Origin: Prorocentrum cordatum
Taxonomy: Eukaryota > Sar > Dinophyceae > Prorocentrales > Prorocentraceae
Reading direction: 5' to 3'
DNA length: 64,000 nt
Assembly: GCA_963575745.1 (NCBI GenBank)
Contig: CAUYUJ010016904.1
Location: forward strand, 861,085 to 925,084
Part shown: positions 38,101 to 43,165 of the stretch, one piece after another
Numbering within the stretch: the first letter of the stretch is position 1
Layout of the letters: each line of letters opens with the position of its first letter
Position numbers and translations under genes: made by a program
The notes under the pieces: generated by a model
What the model saw: only the letters and a program-made list of their open reading frames with translations
Told to the model about the DNA's origin: nothing
Databases searched by the model: none

Positions 38101-41100
38101 TAACATAATGGACGCGTCCGACCTGGTGCAGGACAAGAGGATGAAGTTCTCGCGTGACCAGGTCCGGATGGGCGATGTCATCGAGGAGGTTGTCGTCCTA
38201 TGCAGGAATTCGCAAGACAGACACGGCAAGAAGCTCATGAAGGATGGCGTGCAGCTCATCTATGCTGACGTTGATCTGCCAAACATTGAGGCAGATCCGT
38301 ACCGTTGCACTCAGCTCATCTACAACTTGGTAACCAATGCTCTCAAATTCACCCACCAGGGCTTCGTGGAGATCACTGCCTCTGCGGACTATGACAAGGA
38401 GGAGATCTGCGTCGTCATCAGAGATACCGGCATCGGCATCGCTCCGGAGCGGGGATGGGGGGCAACGAAATGGAAGGGGGAGGTGGAGGGGGCGTGGGTG
38501 AGCGGGGATGTGGGACGGAGGGAATGAGAAAGTATTCAGCGTCGTACACTTGGGAGGGCGAATTCCGCGCAGGCCTTACTATTGACTTTGGGCCAGACAC
38601 CGCGGTGGATTTGCTTAAAATGCTCAACCCATGTAGGTGCGGCCTTCATTTTGCATTGGGAAGACAATTGATTTGCCTGCTTGCGTGCGAAACTGCCACA
38701 GACCCCAAAACCACAGGTCGAGCCTAACACAGAGATTCATACAATGACTTTTGTGGACCCTGCCCCCCGCTACATGGAGGCAATCGCTAATCGCCGAGGC
38801 ATGAAACGACCCCGTAGAGTCAGTCGTCTCGAGGCATGGGTCCAGCCTTCCAGAGTCTCGCAGGAGCCAATGTAGCTGTCCCGAAAGAGCGCAAACACCT
38901 AAGACCAGTGTCGTCCAGGGTATGGCTTGCACTGCACCGAAATCAACTGCAACTGACCGTGCAGGCGGAGGGGGGGAAGCAGGAGGAGAAGGCTCCCCTC
39001 TCCTCGGCGCACCACCCGCCGGGAAGCCGGCGAGCGCCGCTCAGTAGCAGCAAGTGCCGAACGAGATCTGCTTGCCGATCGACCTCCAAAATCCGAGATC
39101 GCACATCCGGTGGGAGTCGCACGCGAAGGACCGCCAGTCCCACAAGCTCATTCATCATTCTGTTGACGATCCGTCTGCCATGGAGGAGCCTGTCCGTCAG
39201 CAATCGCAGCATCGTCAAAGTTGGGGTGGACGATTATCACTGCGATGGGGTCAGGATCCTTATCCTTCGGAATAGCGCCGATCCGGGTCGCGATGATTGC
39301 GCCGGCCCAAGTAGGAGCTAGATACTTCTGGACCCAATCCCTTGTAAACATTCTCGCGATCAGTAGTATAAGTGTGTGCCCTAATCTCGTGAACACCTGT
39401 AGCCACAACGCTTTCAGCTCACCTGTCGATTGTCTGCCCGGACCCTCAGAGCCCGCCCGTGATAGAGCAGGCAGTCGCCACTGGATCAAACTCGATTAGA
39501 ATTGCAATGCCCAGCGAAACTCGCCTGAGCCTGGGGTCGTCTATGTCTGGCCCACCGTTCGCGTCCCAGGATACAACGTAGGTGGGGCTAACCTCCGTGC
39601 CGTGGGGCAGGCAGTTTGCTCCATCACTGTAGTTTAAATAATAGTCCCCGTTGTCGTTGTAAATCGGGCTAGGTGTGTCCGCCCACGGCATGTGAGTCAG
39701 ACCTCGGTGCCAAAAACATGGGAGATGTTCGTGCTTACTCATGGCCAGCGGCACCAGACAATCGATCAGCCCGCAGGCAGAGACCCAGCGTTCGCACAAC
39801 ACTGCCGGTGCCTGTGGTGGGAAGTCTCCAAATTCTCGCGACATCGATTGCACCAACCGCTATACTCACCCGCTCCCAACCAAGAGACTGCTCCGTCGTG
39901 CGACCTGACGACAGCCGGTGCATCAAGCACCCCCCGACCAAAAGATTGACCAGCCGTGAGTCCTGGCGACCCTGCGGTATTGGCTCTCCGCTTGAAAGTA
40001 TGTTGAGGATGTCGAAGTTGTTCTCGTCAACGTGCCTTGGGCCAAGCTCGTCCCATTGCAAGTTTAAGTAGGACACCAGTCAACCTCCTACGGTATAGTG
40101 CCACAGACGAAGGTTGTCGACGCAATCCGCGGTACGGGTAGCTATCGACTCCGTGCTTGACTTCCTCGCCGTCGAAGTGCAGCTCAGCCTTAGCCCAGTG
40201 GAGACCCTCCTCCAAAAAGTCGTAGAGTCTGGCCCCATCGAGGGCCTAGATGCCAGCGAGGCTGATGTCGTGGAACTCCCAATATGTGTGGGACCTGGGG
40301 GATCCCACTCGGTGGGGGATTTCTGCACTCACTGGAAGTCGAGAAGGTAGCACAGCATGGCGGGCACAGGACCGCGAAATATGTCGGTTCCTCTGCGATG
40401 CTGGGATGGCCTCGAGTTCCTGCCGTACAGTTGTCCATTCCAGACGGGTCCCAGCACTAAATTCATGGTTCTCCGCTGTTGCAGCCAAATATAGAAAGTG
40501 CTGTAAGCAAAACGCGTTGCAGGATCTTGACCGTTGGCTTCAAGCTCGAGGAAAAATGCAAGGCAACGCTCCTTGGGTCTAGCATGGCAGGTTGCTCCCA
40601 ATCTGAGGCGATAGCTGACCAGCTCCTGCCAGCAGGCGCCGTGCATCTGGTGCCCGTAGCCACCTGCGGCCTGTGCCCATTGACGTTCAAGCCGAGGAAT
40701 CAATTAAAATCTCCGAATCGACCGTGTATATTCGATAATTCCACGATGACGAGAAGGATGTTTGGTGCTCCTTTTCCCTCTCTGGTCCCTGGTGTGCCGT
40801 CGGCCTTCACACAAGTCAAACCAAGGTAAAACGTATGCTTATCAGTCGGAATTGACACACCCCTAAGACGGAGGGCGTGAACAGTTTTATGTGCCGTAGC
40901 TGGTCGGGAGCATATCACTGTTGATTTGTTGGCCGTTTTGATGTGCGACGCAGGGAGGGGGAGAAGAAGATTGGATCTTCCTCATCATCGTCCTTATCCT
41001 TTTCTTCGTTCGGAGCATCGGTTATCCGACACCTATCCCCGACGGCGTGGCCTGGGCCCCACTGGCCGATTTACCCCCCTGGGCGGGGATATGGGCGGTT

Positions 41101-41535
41101 TGTTCCCGTCGGGTCTTGAGGGGTATATCCCCAGCTGGGGTGCCAAAGCGGGGGGTCGCGGGATGGAGATGAGGATGGGGATAGAGACCAGTCAACAAAC
41201 GATGCCGATGTTTTTCGTCCTATCTGGGGTCTCCTGGAAGCTTCTTCGTCGCCGTGCTAAAATGGTAGGACGCGGGACGGTGATTGAGATGGGGCTGGGG
41301 ATCGGTCAAACAGTGTTGATGTTCTTCGTCCTTTCTGAAGAATGCGCGCGAGCGAAGCTCGACAGGAGAACGTGGACCGTATCTTTCAGCCGTTCGACCA
41401 GGAGGACCAGTCCTCCACGCGCCGGTACGAAGGGCTCGGCTTGGGCCTGGCCATCTGCCGGGAGGTCGCGGTTAAGCACGGGGGCTCTCTGTCCGTAGAG
41501 AGCGAGCAGGATAAGGGGTCTCAGTTCTTCGTCAG
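1817..41535 (+). CDS. Multi-PAS sensor histidine kinase gene (8 exons in window, open at both ends)
   Basis: Exons 1817-2145, 2345-3465, 5351-5728, 9022-10617, 33213-34348, 36500-37140, 37293-38446 and 41366-41535 join in one frame into 2175 codons. Each junction falls inside a PAS repeat and the next exon resumes the same repeat at the right residue. There are 15 PAS units of about 120-130 residues, each starting near [IV][DE]xANAPI[FIL]G and ending GV[IL]GVGQDIT. They are followed by HisKA (SHELKSPLNGIIGL, phospho-accepting His) and HATPase_c (N box NALKF, G1 DTGIGI, F box FQPFD, G2 GLGLGLA). Known family role: signal-dependent autophosphorylation in His-Asp relay. No LOV-type NCRFLQ cysteine motif and no membrane segment is visible. 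A receiver domain could follow downstream but was not found. Signals sensed are unknown. The 10617/33213 junction lacks a clear GT/GC/GA-AG pair. Confidence 0.88.
2345..3465 (+). CDS. Kinase exon B: PAS 2-4
   Basis: Begins after CCCATCAG and completes the codon left by exon A (199-bp GT-AG intron; GGTGT at both ends). It holds three PAS cores, TANAPILGID, TATAPIFGVD and TANAPILGID. Linkers alternate between an NLR-ALT-N type and an ELN-ISAQN type. It ends at CGTCAG with a GA donor (GATTGC). Confidence 0.88.
3466..5350 (+). other. Kinase intron B/C (1885 bp, GA-AG) with CTTGGGGCCTC island
   Basis: 3480-4300 is unique sequence in which I see no gene. 4310-4990 is a G/T-rich island of CTTGGGGCCTC-like words, with the recurring core (GAGAACGCCAATATC...ATGATTTGGGC) near 4678-4730. 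4990-5350 shows nothing recognisable. The open frames of Gly-Ala-Ser-Trp type come from the island. Confidence 0.75.
5351..5728 (+). CDS. Kinase exon C: PAS 5
   Basis: Starts after CTACCAG (GA-AG intron 3466-5350) with VLDAALSGKDTANY and runs through a complete PAS core to RERVQ. The donor is GC (GCGTTCGG). GTCCAGGC is present at both ends of the following intron. Confidence 0.87.
5752..5951. mobile_element. Foldback (MITE-like) element inside intron C/D
   Basis: The element at 5772-5931 has inverted ends (TCGGCGGCGCGCC left, GGCGCGCCGCCGA right) with further pairing inward (GGGGGAAG with CTTCCCCC, CGGGCGGGC with GCCCGCC). It is flanked by 20-bp direct repeats, CCACCCYGCCAAGYCGATTA, at 5752-5771 and 5932-5951 (18 of 20 identical). 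The direct repeats are unusually long for a target-site duplication. Confidence 0.7.
6130..7690. repeat. 93-bp tandem array, about 17 units
   Basis: Each unit contains GCGCATGCGAACGCAGCCA, then CCTTCGGTGGAGCTCCCTAT, then GGGGCCACGAAGCGTGTGAG, then GGGGTGTGCCGA. Period is about 93 bp with variable inserts. Related short arrays lie at 42790-43165, and a partial inverted copy near 47990-48025. Long Ala/His/Ser-rich frames here are repeat shadows. It sits in kinase intron C/D. Confidence 0.9.
7676..8640 (+). repeat. CTTGGGGCCTC islands, second and third copies
   Basis: 7676-8060 carries the G/T-rich words and the core (GAATGCCAATATCTTTCA near 7782) followed by ATGATTTGGGCC. 8180-8640 is a more decayed copy, with AGGACACCAATACG near 8597. 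Both are in the orientation of the host gene. 8640-9021 shows nothing recognisable before exon D. Confidence 0.7.
9022..10617 (+). CDS. Kinase exon D: PAS 6-9
   Basis: Starts after GATGTCCAG (GC-AG intron 5729-9021) with AVLIEALNGDETANFELPL. Four PAS cores follow. The exon stops inside the ninth repeat at TKDG. Past this point the reading frame continues without PAS similarity into A/G-rich sequence, so the C-terminal tail of that open frame is not exon. The end is placed by alignment to the other repeats; an AAGC tetranucleotide lies at both junctions. Confidence 0.8.
10618..12264. other. Front of 22.6-kb kinase intron: purine tract, CTTGGGG island, CAT-rich DNA
   Basis: 10710-10960 is A/G-rich with a GGA microsatellite. 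10995-11240 is another CTTGGGGCCTC-type island. 11620-11730 and 12045-12190 are CAT/CAC trinucleotide-rich. No gene seen; open frames translate the repeats. Confidence 0.6.
12270..12870. repeat. TATCGATCTCAC / GGGACACCACGGGACACC satellite
   Basis: Alternating runs of TATCGATCTCAC and GGGACACCACGGGACACC, with higher-order blocks of about 55-70 bp (for example 12425-12480 and 12481-12535 are near copies). Related TATCGATCTCAC-type sequence appears at 48040-48260 and 49075-49215. Confidence 0.85.
12872..13045. repeat. Tandem duplication of a GGGACACCGCGAGCC block
   Basis: Two copies of a segment reading GGGACACCGCGAGCCA, CGCCGGAC, GGCGGGCGGGGGAGAATCA, TTGACTTCGCC, starting near 12872 and 12982. 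Copies differ at a few positions. Confidence 0.7.
13205..13622. repeat. Copies of a short motif GA(A/G)TGTCTC(A/G)(A/G)GCGAAACGCT
   Basis: Copies at 13213-13233, about 13308-13331 and about 13537-13560. A half copy ends at 13622 where the retroelement begins; the other half (AGGCGAT) follows the element at 22149. Further copies lie at 22204-22224 and, inverted, at about 60698-60726. Confidence 0.65.
13623..13781 (+). repeat. Split direct repeat A1
   Basis: Left terminus, starting TGCGTTGACTTTAGGCTCGG and identical to 21306-21464. It contains an internal inverted TGCGCGC/GCGCGCA pair. Confidence 0.9.
13800..15896 (+). CDS. Tyrosine recombinase-like ORF of the DIRS-like element
   Basis: ATG at 13800 lies 18 bp after A1. 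About 698 residues. The central part resembles tyrosine recombinases: an N-terminal helical region, a candidate box A Arg in FAWVRYTHLLRSR, a second Arg box in TSYSLRRAGPTWA, then SGGW (Trp/His position) and a candidate nucleophile Tyr in MPIVYNARRR. The usual His before the second Arg is not conserved. The C-terminal 140 residues are Gly/Ala/Pro/Arg-rich and carry a repeated GGCGCGGTAAAGCGCCGGGC segment (near 15483 and 15648), so they may include intron or repeat sequence. A different frame (to 16404) downstream ends in VCAACEKLRG and looks more protein-like; the true C-terminus may lie there after splicing. Expected role: integration of circular element DNA. Confidence 0.65.
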   Translation: MAGQRGELFIEEFLDWRVDSSERESLSALVQREGLESAGDLAHLFCSTDEAEQCGVPTAWAVARDVARVTPWLVPAHGICAEGRFGGAAAAAAPAVSAGAAAGKGRGPTAARRGRPRRCAAVATEAAEREGRVQLAVSVVRVSLEWRPESGLGQGLQEAQAEMLADVSSAAVFRLSNFEAGTLRTALRVWGQWAEWAGRQGQPATSLARQPMAVAEFVHKLSIARTSGVRIWNALKWMCVHLKAPFCLDDAFRPVPRDPGSGTVAPPAQATVVEPEMIYHVIDFLDGARTPGQVMLAAGMLAVVFAWVRYTHLLRSRPLEKSVYFCWFRASRGKQGKRQGRPSFDWCLPRRLGGARSAADALWDGWHKLAAREDRAGRAVPTGLVFDPVSGAPVKLGAFNRSLKEVFRGSLADDSQLDLVTSYSLRRAGPTWASAIQLDWEARVISGGWTEGGDNSRRNQMPIVYNARRRQAEMCTRLHMAGVLSCLRTDLEAPVQWEQVRCWASSAPGKVMLADLEKEAQQRVAVSTVREKAAFLPPSVVEELRRQKFLRIIVAPRGQRVGRGKAPGAPPPNCRGPADGGAAGKSGEGGAGAEAPGARARAAQTLASGAPRAKRGGRGKAPGGLRGNALPAPASPRRAPKVAGKNKRPAEAGARASPASVAIAGRAGRTAGRSRGPAVLCPGVGGIGGCLHPQVQGR
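16555..17888 (+). CDS. Gag-like CCCH zinc-finger protein of the DIRS-like element
   Basis: Two parts, 16555-16806 and 16857-17888, read in one frame only if a 50-bp GC-AG intron is removed (RVRQ joined to FERVVRQAWK). The C-terminus has C-x7-C-x3-C-x5-H (VCRKFNAGECSEPCPRGYKH) followed by a second Cys/His cluster (CGMSNHCALKC). This fits a nucleic-acid-binding Gag-like role in the retroelement particle. ATG at 16555 is the first in frame; an upstream start is possible. About 427 residues. Confidence 0.6.
16807..16856 (+). other. 50-bp GC-AG mini-intron with inverted ends
   Basis: Starts CGCCAG^GCGCGGCC and ends GGCCCGCGCCGCAG^TTC. Removing it joins frames exactly. GGCGCGG(C) at the left pairs with (G)CCCGCGCC at the right. 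Confidence 0.65.
18118..20815 (+). CDS. Reverse transcriptase / RNase H of the DIRS-like element
   Basis: The N-terminal part (18118-19150) contains GWPDWQLAQRFVTGFNIVG and RRRIDDAKAGGQN (RT motif 1/2-like). The palm domain has EDLPDAYRSVPV (box A Asp) and MYVDDGSL (box C, YVDD). RNase H follows: VIASDARADG (first Asp), ALCEGAMVP (Glu), WVLDNTSALH (Asp), WVDSKSNWSDGIS (late motif). The conserved order KSNWSDGIS then RLGEDSFARENGFRT is restored only by removing the GC-AG introns 20425-20480 and 20552-20610. A GT-AG candidate 19151-19310 lies just before box A. Catalytic residues look intact, so the protein could be active if spliced or translated through. The start is uncertain; GTG 18118 is only the frame opening. 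Confidence 0.75.
19151..19310 (+). other. Candidate 160-bp GT-AG intron with 14-16-bp terminal inverted repeats
   Basis: Begins GTACGCCAAACACCGG and ends CCGGTGTTTGGCGTGCGCCCTCAG, so ACGCCAAACACCGG is inverted at both ends. It removes an in-frame stop at 19249-19251. Splicing needs the upstream exon to end in another frame than the one open from 18118, so the exact model is unresolved. Confidence 0.5.
20425..20480 (+). other. 56-bp GC-AG mini-intron in RNase H
   Basis: TTCAAG^GCGCGCGCC ... GTCGCGCCAG^TTTCAC. Removal restores the frame into WLEWVDSKSNW. The interior (GCGAGGGCAA, TCGCGGGGGG, CGTGCAGCGTG) is shared with the intron at 20736. Confidence 0.7.
20552..20610 (+). other. 59-bp GC-AG mini-intron in RNase H
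   Basis: TCTCACG^GCGCGCCG ... GCGCGGTGCCAG^GCGGCTC. Removal joins SDGIS to RLGEDSFARENG, the expected continuation. Confidence 0.7.
20736..20795 (+). other. 60-bp GC-AG mini-intron, copy of the 20425 intron
   Basis: GGAAG^GCGCGCTCCGCGAGGGCAA ... GTGCCGCGCCAG^GCTC. Sequence is close to 20425-20480 along its length. Length 60 keeps the frame open with or without splicing, so only its similarity supports intron status. Confidence 0.55.
20972..21305 (+). repeat. Split direct repeat B1
   Basis: 334 bp from TGGGGAGAGCGGCATTACTG to CTGTCGGTGATTA, directly abutting A2. It matches 21815-22148 except at two positions. Confidence 0.9.
21306..21464 (+). repeat. Split direct repeat A2
   Basis: Identical to A1. 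Followed by 350 bp (21465-21814) that is not repeated elsewhere in the window and holds no recognisable gene. Confidence 0.9.
21815..22148 (+). repeat. Split direct repeat B2, right end of element
   Basis: Second B copy. Homology with B1 stops exactly at GTGATTA, giving the right boundary. The following AGGCGAT fits the interrupted flanking motif. Confidence 0.9.
22149..22654. other. No gene seen
   Basis: Unique sequence after the retroelement, with one copy of the GGATGCCTCAGGCGAAACGCT motif at 22204. Nothing else recognised. Confidence 0.5.
22896..23803 (+). mobile_element. TIR element filling one copy of the duplication
   Basis: Starts GCGAAGGCCTTACGGCCGG then CCACCGACCCTG, and ends CACGCCGACAGGGTCGGCGGAG. 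CCRCCGACCCTG is inverted at the ends. The body is a CTTGGGGCCTC island with core GAGAACGCCAAAATC near 23257, then a polyC tract and CTTCGACTCAGCTACGACG repeats. The paralogous locus at 24890-24905 lacks it. A shorter relative is at 32532-32816. Confidence 0.72.
24065..24620. repeat. 98-bp tandem array, about 6 units
   Basis: Units contain TGCRTTTCGGCCCTG, TCTCCTGACCCAACGGACTG, CCTGTGAGATGTGGTG and CAACAAGTCCGAAGGCCAAA, with starts near 24068, 24172, 24270, 24365, 24465 and 24563. Located between the two duplication copies. Confidence 0.85.
25213..25830 (+). CDS. Unidentified Cys-rich ORF upstream of the helicase relic
   Basis: From ATG 25213 to the stop at 25830, about 205 residues. The open frame extends 5' into duplicated DNA, so I start after that boundary. 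The middle is Pro-rich. The C-terminal half has Cys pairs, CRKCNR, CFQIF, a single CPGARE cysteine and CLKCKCC, that could bind zinc. No family recognised. Position 320 bp ahead of the PIF1-like relic suggests it may be the front part of the same mobile gene, but there is no direct link. Confidence 0.4.
   Translation: MMQFDQQGARFVRAVHRVKAHWHPLEEGLEFSERWRRLWSQAADKTAGAAMHPTWFPSEEEEVKRRIKVQKQVLNLAAALLPFWPRLDMAEVEVFRPPRPELPEVPPPRPGQEWGWLRGVARCRKCNRVGRSTATPAVGLCFQIFEINGFEASCPGAREHSDSAHLKFCLKCKCCSRRGSIRGFAQRCARPTKGTFLQVETLWQG
26149..30500 (+). pseudogene. Decayed PIF1-family helicase gene with Cys-rich repeat tail
   Basis: Helicase motifs appear in order but in changing frames: a Cys-rich N-terminus (CRTCGK, CDYC) and LWHLPPCEFATHWAP (about 26700); Walker A GPGTGKSHALRI (27751); Walker B FFIDEIS (about 27995); SGDFWQLAP (about 28142); FPNNDVKYEANK (about 28692); AFGAAAHAAQGQTF (about 29262); SYAAPTRVPRRADMLIF (about 29360). 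Frame changes fall near 27225, 27850, 28450-28560, 29160, 29325, 30000, 30230 and 30370. A 20-bp tandem duplication is at 28506-28545. After the helicase come several C-x2-C repeats (CALC, CTLC, CVDC, CHVC, CLDC, CSRC, CKTC, CSQC, CNKC). PIF1 helicases unwind DNA 5'-3'; a Helitron origin is possible, but no HUH Rep domain was seen. Too many breaks for a working protein. Confidence 0.8.
30530..31740. repeat. 90-bp G-rich minisatellite, second locus, about 13 units
   Basis: Units read CAAGAACAGAGCTGCCG, GGGTGCGGATGCCGGGGCGA, GGAGGGGGGTGTTGGTCG and GGGCGAGAAATCGCGGGGTC. They are clearly the same family as 1-1262 (shared CAAGAACAGAG, GATGCCGGGGCGAGGAGGG, GGGCGAGAAAT) but with a locus-specific version. 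The array begins right after the helicase relic. Confidence 0.92.
32005..32118. repeat. GT-rich microsatellite
   Basis: TGTGTG and GTGTGTTGT runs. Surrounding 31741-32531 has no recognisable gene. Confidence 0.95.
32532..32816 (+). mobile_element. Short TIR element related to 22896-23803
   Basis: Starts GCAAAGGCCTTACAGCTGG then CGCCGACCCTG, and ends CACCGACAGGGTCGGTGG. It has the same polyC/polyG middle and CTTCGACTCGATTACGG. It is flanked by a direct repeat of AACGTCCATCGCGCGAC (near 32424 and 32830), which may reflect a duplication spanning the insertion. Confidence 0.65.
33213..34348 (+). CDS. Kinase exon E: PAS 10-12
   Basis: Resumes at ARWRILLNATPRRD, exactly the half-repeat missing from exon D 22.6 kb upstream. 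It carries three PAS cores (GANAPIFGID, FANAPIIGVN, SANAPIIGAN) and ends after FEFPLIL with a split Gln codon at the edge of a TIR-bounded intron. Linkers here are diverged from the alternating types seen in exons A-D. Confidence 0.83.
34349..36499 (+). mobile_element. Kinase intron E/F made of TIR elements
   Basis: 12 nt inside the donor is ATCCGCCGACCCCTTG (34361-34376). Its perfect 16-bp inverse CAAGGGGTCGGCGGAT (36478-36493) sits 6 nt before the acceptor. A second start (GCTTACGCCACACCGTCGACCC, near 35139) and a second end (near 35480-35605) nearly duplicate the outer ends, so one copy seems nested in another. The bodies are CTTGGGGCCTC islands with the core GCGAAGGCCAAAAACG near 36098. 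Splice ends read either AG-AG or GC-GA because of a shared A. Confidence 0.72.
36500..37140 (+). CDS. Kinase exon F: PAS 13-14
   Basis: Starts after TTCATAG and continues the PAS strand (DHSEVIMLLNAATR). It holds PAS cores HANAPILGID and TANAPIFAVN and ends at ATCACAG with a GA donor. ACAGGA is present at both ends of the short 152-bp intron. Confidence 0.86.
37141..37292 (+). other. Kinase intron F/G (152 bp, GA-AG)
   Basis: ATCACAG^GACAGGGG ... CCGACAG^GATACAC. ACAGGA lies across both junctions, so the GA donor could reflect a short target duplication. Confidence 0.7.
37293..38446 (+). CDS. Kinase exon G: PAS 15, HisKA and front of HATPase_c
   Basis: Completes PAS 14, then PAS 15 (TANAPILGTD). 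It continues into the dimerisation/phosphoacceptor helix with SHELKSPLNG, then the N box LVTNALKF and G1 box DTGIGIAP. These place the catalytic core at the C-terminus of the array. The exon ends at GCTCCG with a GA donor; the ATP-lid half is in exon H. Confidence 0.9.
38447..41365. other. Kinase intron G/H (GA-AG); minus-strand protein-like fragments
   Basis: Mostly unique sequence without arrays. On the minus strand between about 40700 and 39450, successive frames read protein-like pieces (VGSPRSHTYWEFHDISLAG, ELHFDGEEVKHGVDSYPYRG, SYLNLQWDELGPRHVDE, DNGDYYLNYSDGANCLPHG). This suggests an antisense, frame-broken relic of a gene. I do not recognise the family. Confidence 0.4.
41366..41535 (+). 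CDS. Kinase exon H: end of HATPase_c
   Basis: Starts after GCTCGACAG. It encodes ENVDRIFQPFDQED (F box) and GLGLGLAICREV (G2 box), finishing the ATP-binding fold, then VESEQDKGSQFFVR. It stops at GTCAG with a GT donor, followed at once by a (CTC)n tract that translates to poly-Leu and is read as intron. Confidence 0.85.
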
Positions 41536-41783
41536 GTTCCTCCTCCTACTCCTACTCCTACTCCTCCTCCTCCTCCTCCTCCTCCTCCTCCTCCTCCTCC
41601 TCCTCCTCCTCCAGCTGGATCCGCAACCCCGGCATGTGTCCCACTTTGGGACGCATGGCCACCGGGGCTAGGCGTGTCGGCCGAGAGTCCGCCACATGAC
41701 TGCAGGGGCCGCTGCCGCAGACGCCTCCCCCGCGGGGGGGGCGCAAACCCGTGGGAAAGCAAGGGACCGCCCCCAGGCGCCGC

Positions 41784-41821
<38 letters not shown>

Positions 41822-42789
41822 GCGGCGGCAGGGCGACGAGGCGACCGCGACGACGACGCCGAGGACGCCGACCGCGGGGACCGCCGCAGCGGCGACGAGG
41901 CGAAACGACGACGGCGACGACGACGACAGCGACGGGGGAACGGGGAGGGGAGAGAGAGAGGGGGGCGAGGGCAGGAGGAGAGGAAAGGAGGGACACGGAG
42001 AAGGGAGGGGGAGGGGAGAGAGGAAAGGGGCAGTTCCCTACCACCCCAGGGCGTGCGCCCCCCAGGGGGAGGGAAGCCGTGCGCGGGCAGCTCAGCCCGA
42101 CCCCCTGTCTTGGGGTTCCTGCTGGTGCTGGGGCCCCGCGGGAGGTGGACCAGGGTGGCGCGTCGGCCTACGCCTCCTCCTCCTCCTCCTCCTCCTCCTC
42201 CTCCTCCTCCTCCTCCTCCTCCCTCCTCCTCCTCCTCCCCCTCCTCCTCCTCCCCTCCTCCTCCTCCTCCTCCTCCCCTCTTCCTCCCTCCTCCTCCTCC
42301 TCCTCCTCCTCCTCCTCCTCCTCCTCCTCCTCCTCCCCCTCCTCCTCCTCCCCCTCCTCCTCCTCCTCCTCCTCCTCCTCCCCTTCTTCTTCCTCCTCCT
42401 CCTCCTCCTCCTCCTCCTCCTCCTCCTCCTCCTCCCGTCTACTCCTTCCTTGACGTCCTCTTGTCGTGGCACAAATCACGATTGGAGGTTTTGAAGTGGC
42501 TTCTGCTTTCCAGGCCTTCACAGGGCCCAAGGACCATGAAAAGTTATCTGGACGAGGGACCCAACCATATGCAACTGCCAATATCGCGAGGCAGGTGAGA
42601 CGAAGGAGGGCGACCAGCAAAAGGACTGCGGCGTGGATGCGGGGGAGAGAAGCTGATGTGGGCGAGGGGGGACTCTTCTACCTTGCCTGAGCCTCGTGCG
42701 CGTGCATGGCGAGTGAGAAGGATGCGACTACTAGCTACAGGGCTGATCTTATTAGGGCTCCCGCCTGAAACTTCTTCGCGATTCACTGC
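41536..42789. repeat. CTC/TCC microsatellites and GC-rich filler after kinase exon H
   Basis: CTC repeats at about 41543-41612 and a longer TCC tract at 42172-42436. Between them is GACGAC-rich DNA (41780-41930). Long Ser/Pro/Leu or Glu/Arg frames here are microsatellite translations. 42440-42789 shows no clear gene. Confidence 0.9.
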
Positions 42790-43165
42790 CAGTTCCTGAA
42801 GCTCCTCGTGGGGCCAGAAAGCGTGCGAGGGGTGTGCTGAAATTGGCGGAGGGCGGACCCTGGCACTGGGGCATTCGGTAAAGCTCCCTATGGGGCCACG
42901 ACGCTTGTGAAGGTATGCTGAAATGCGCGGGGTGACGCATGCGGAACCCTGCCACTGGGACCTTCGGTGAGGCTTATTGTGGGGTCACGAACCGTGTGAG
43001 GGGTGTGCCGAAATGGGCGGGGGGACGCATGCGGACCCTGCCACTTAGGGCTTCGGTGGAGTTCCCCATCGGGCCACGAACCGTATGAGGGATGTGCCGA
43101 AATGGGCGGGGGGACGCACGAGGACTTTGTCACTGAGGCCTTCGGTGGAGCTCCCTATGGGCTTG
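42790..43165. repeat. Short array of the 93-bp family
   Basis: About four units with GGGGCCACGAASCGTGTGAG, GGGGTGTGCCGAAATGGGCG and CCTTCGGTGGAGCTCCC, related to 6130-7690 but with GGGGGACGCATGCGGACCCT in place of the first-locus segment. Confidence 0.8.

Noticed and set aside
41674-42620. Long Ser/Pro, Glu or Arg frames
   Set aside because: Translations of TCC/GAC microsatellites, open in all frames on both strands.
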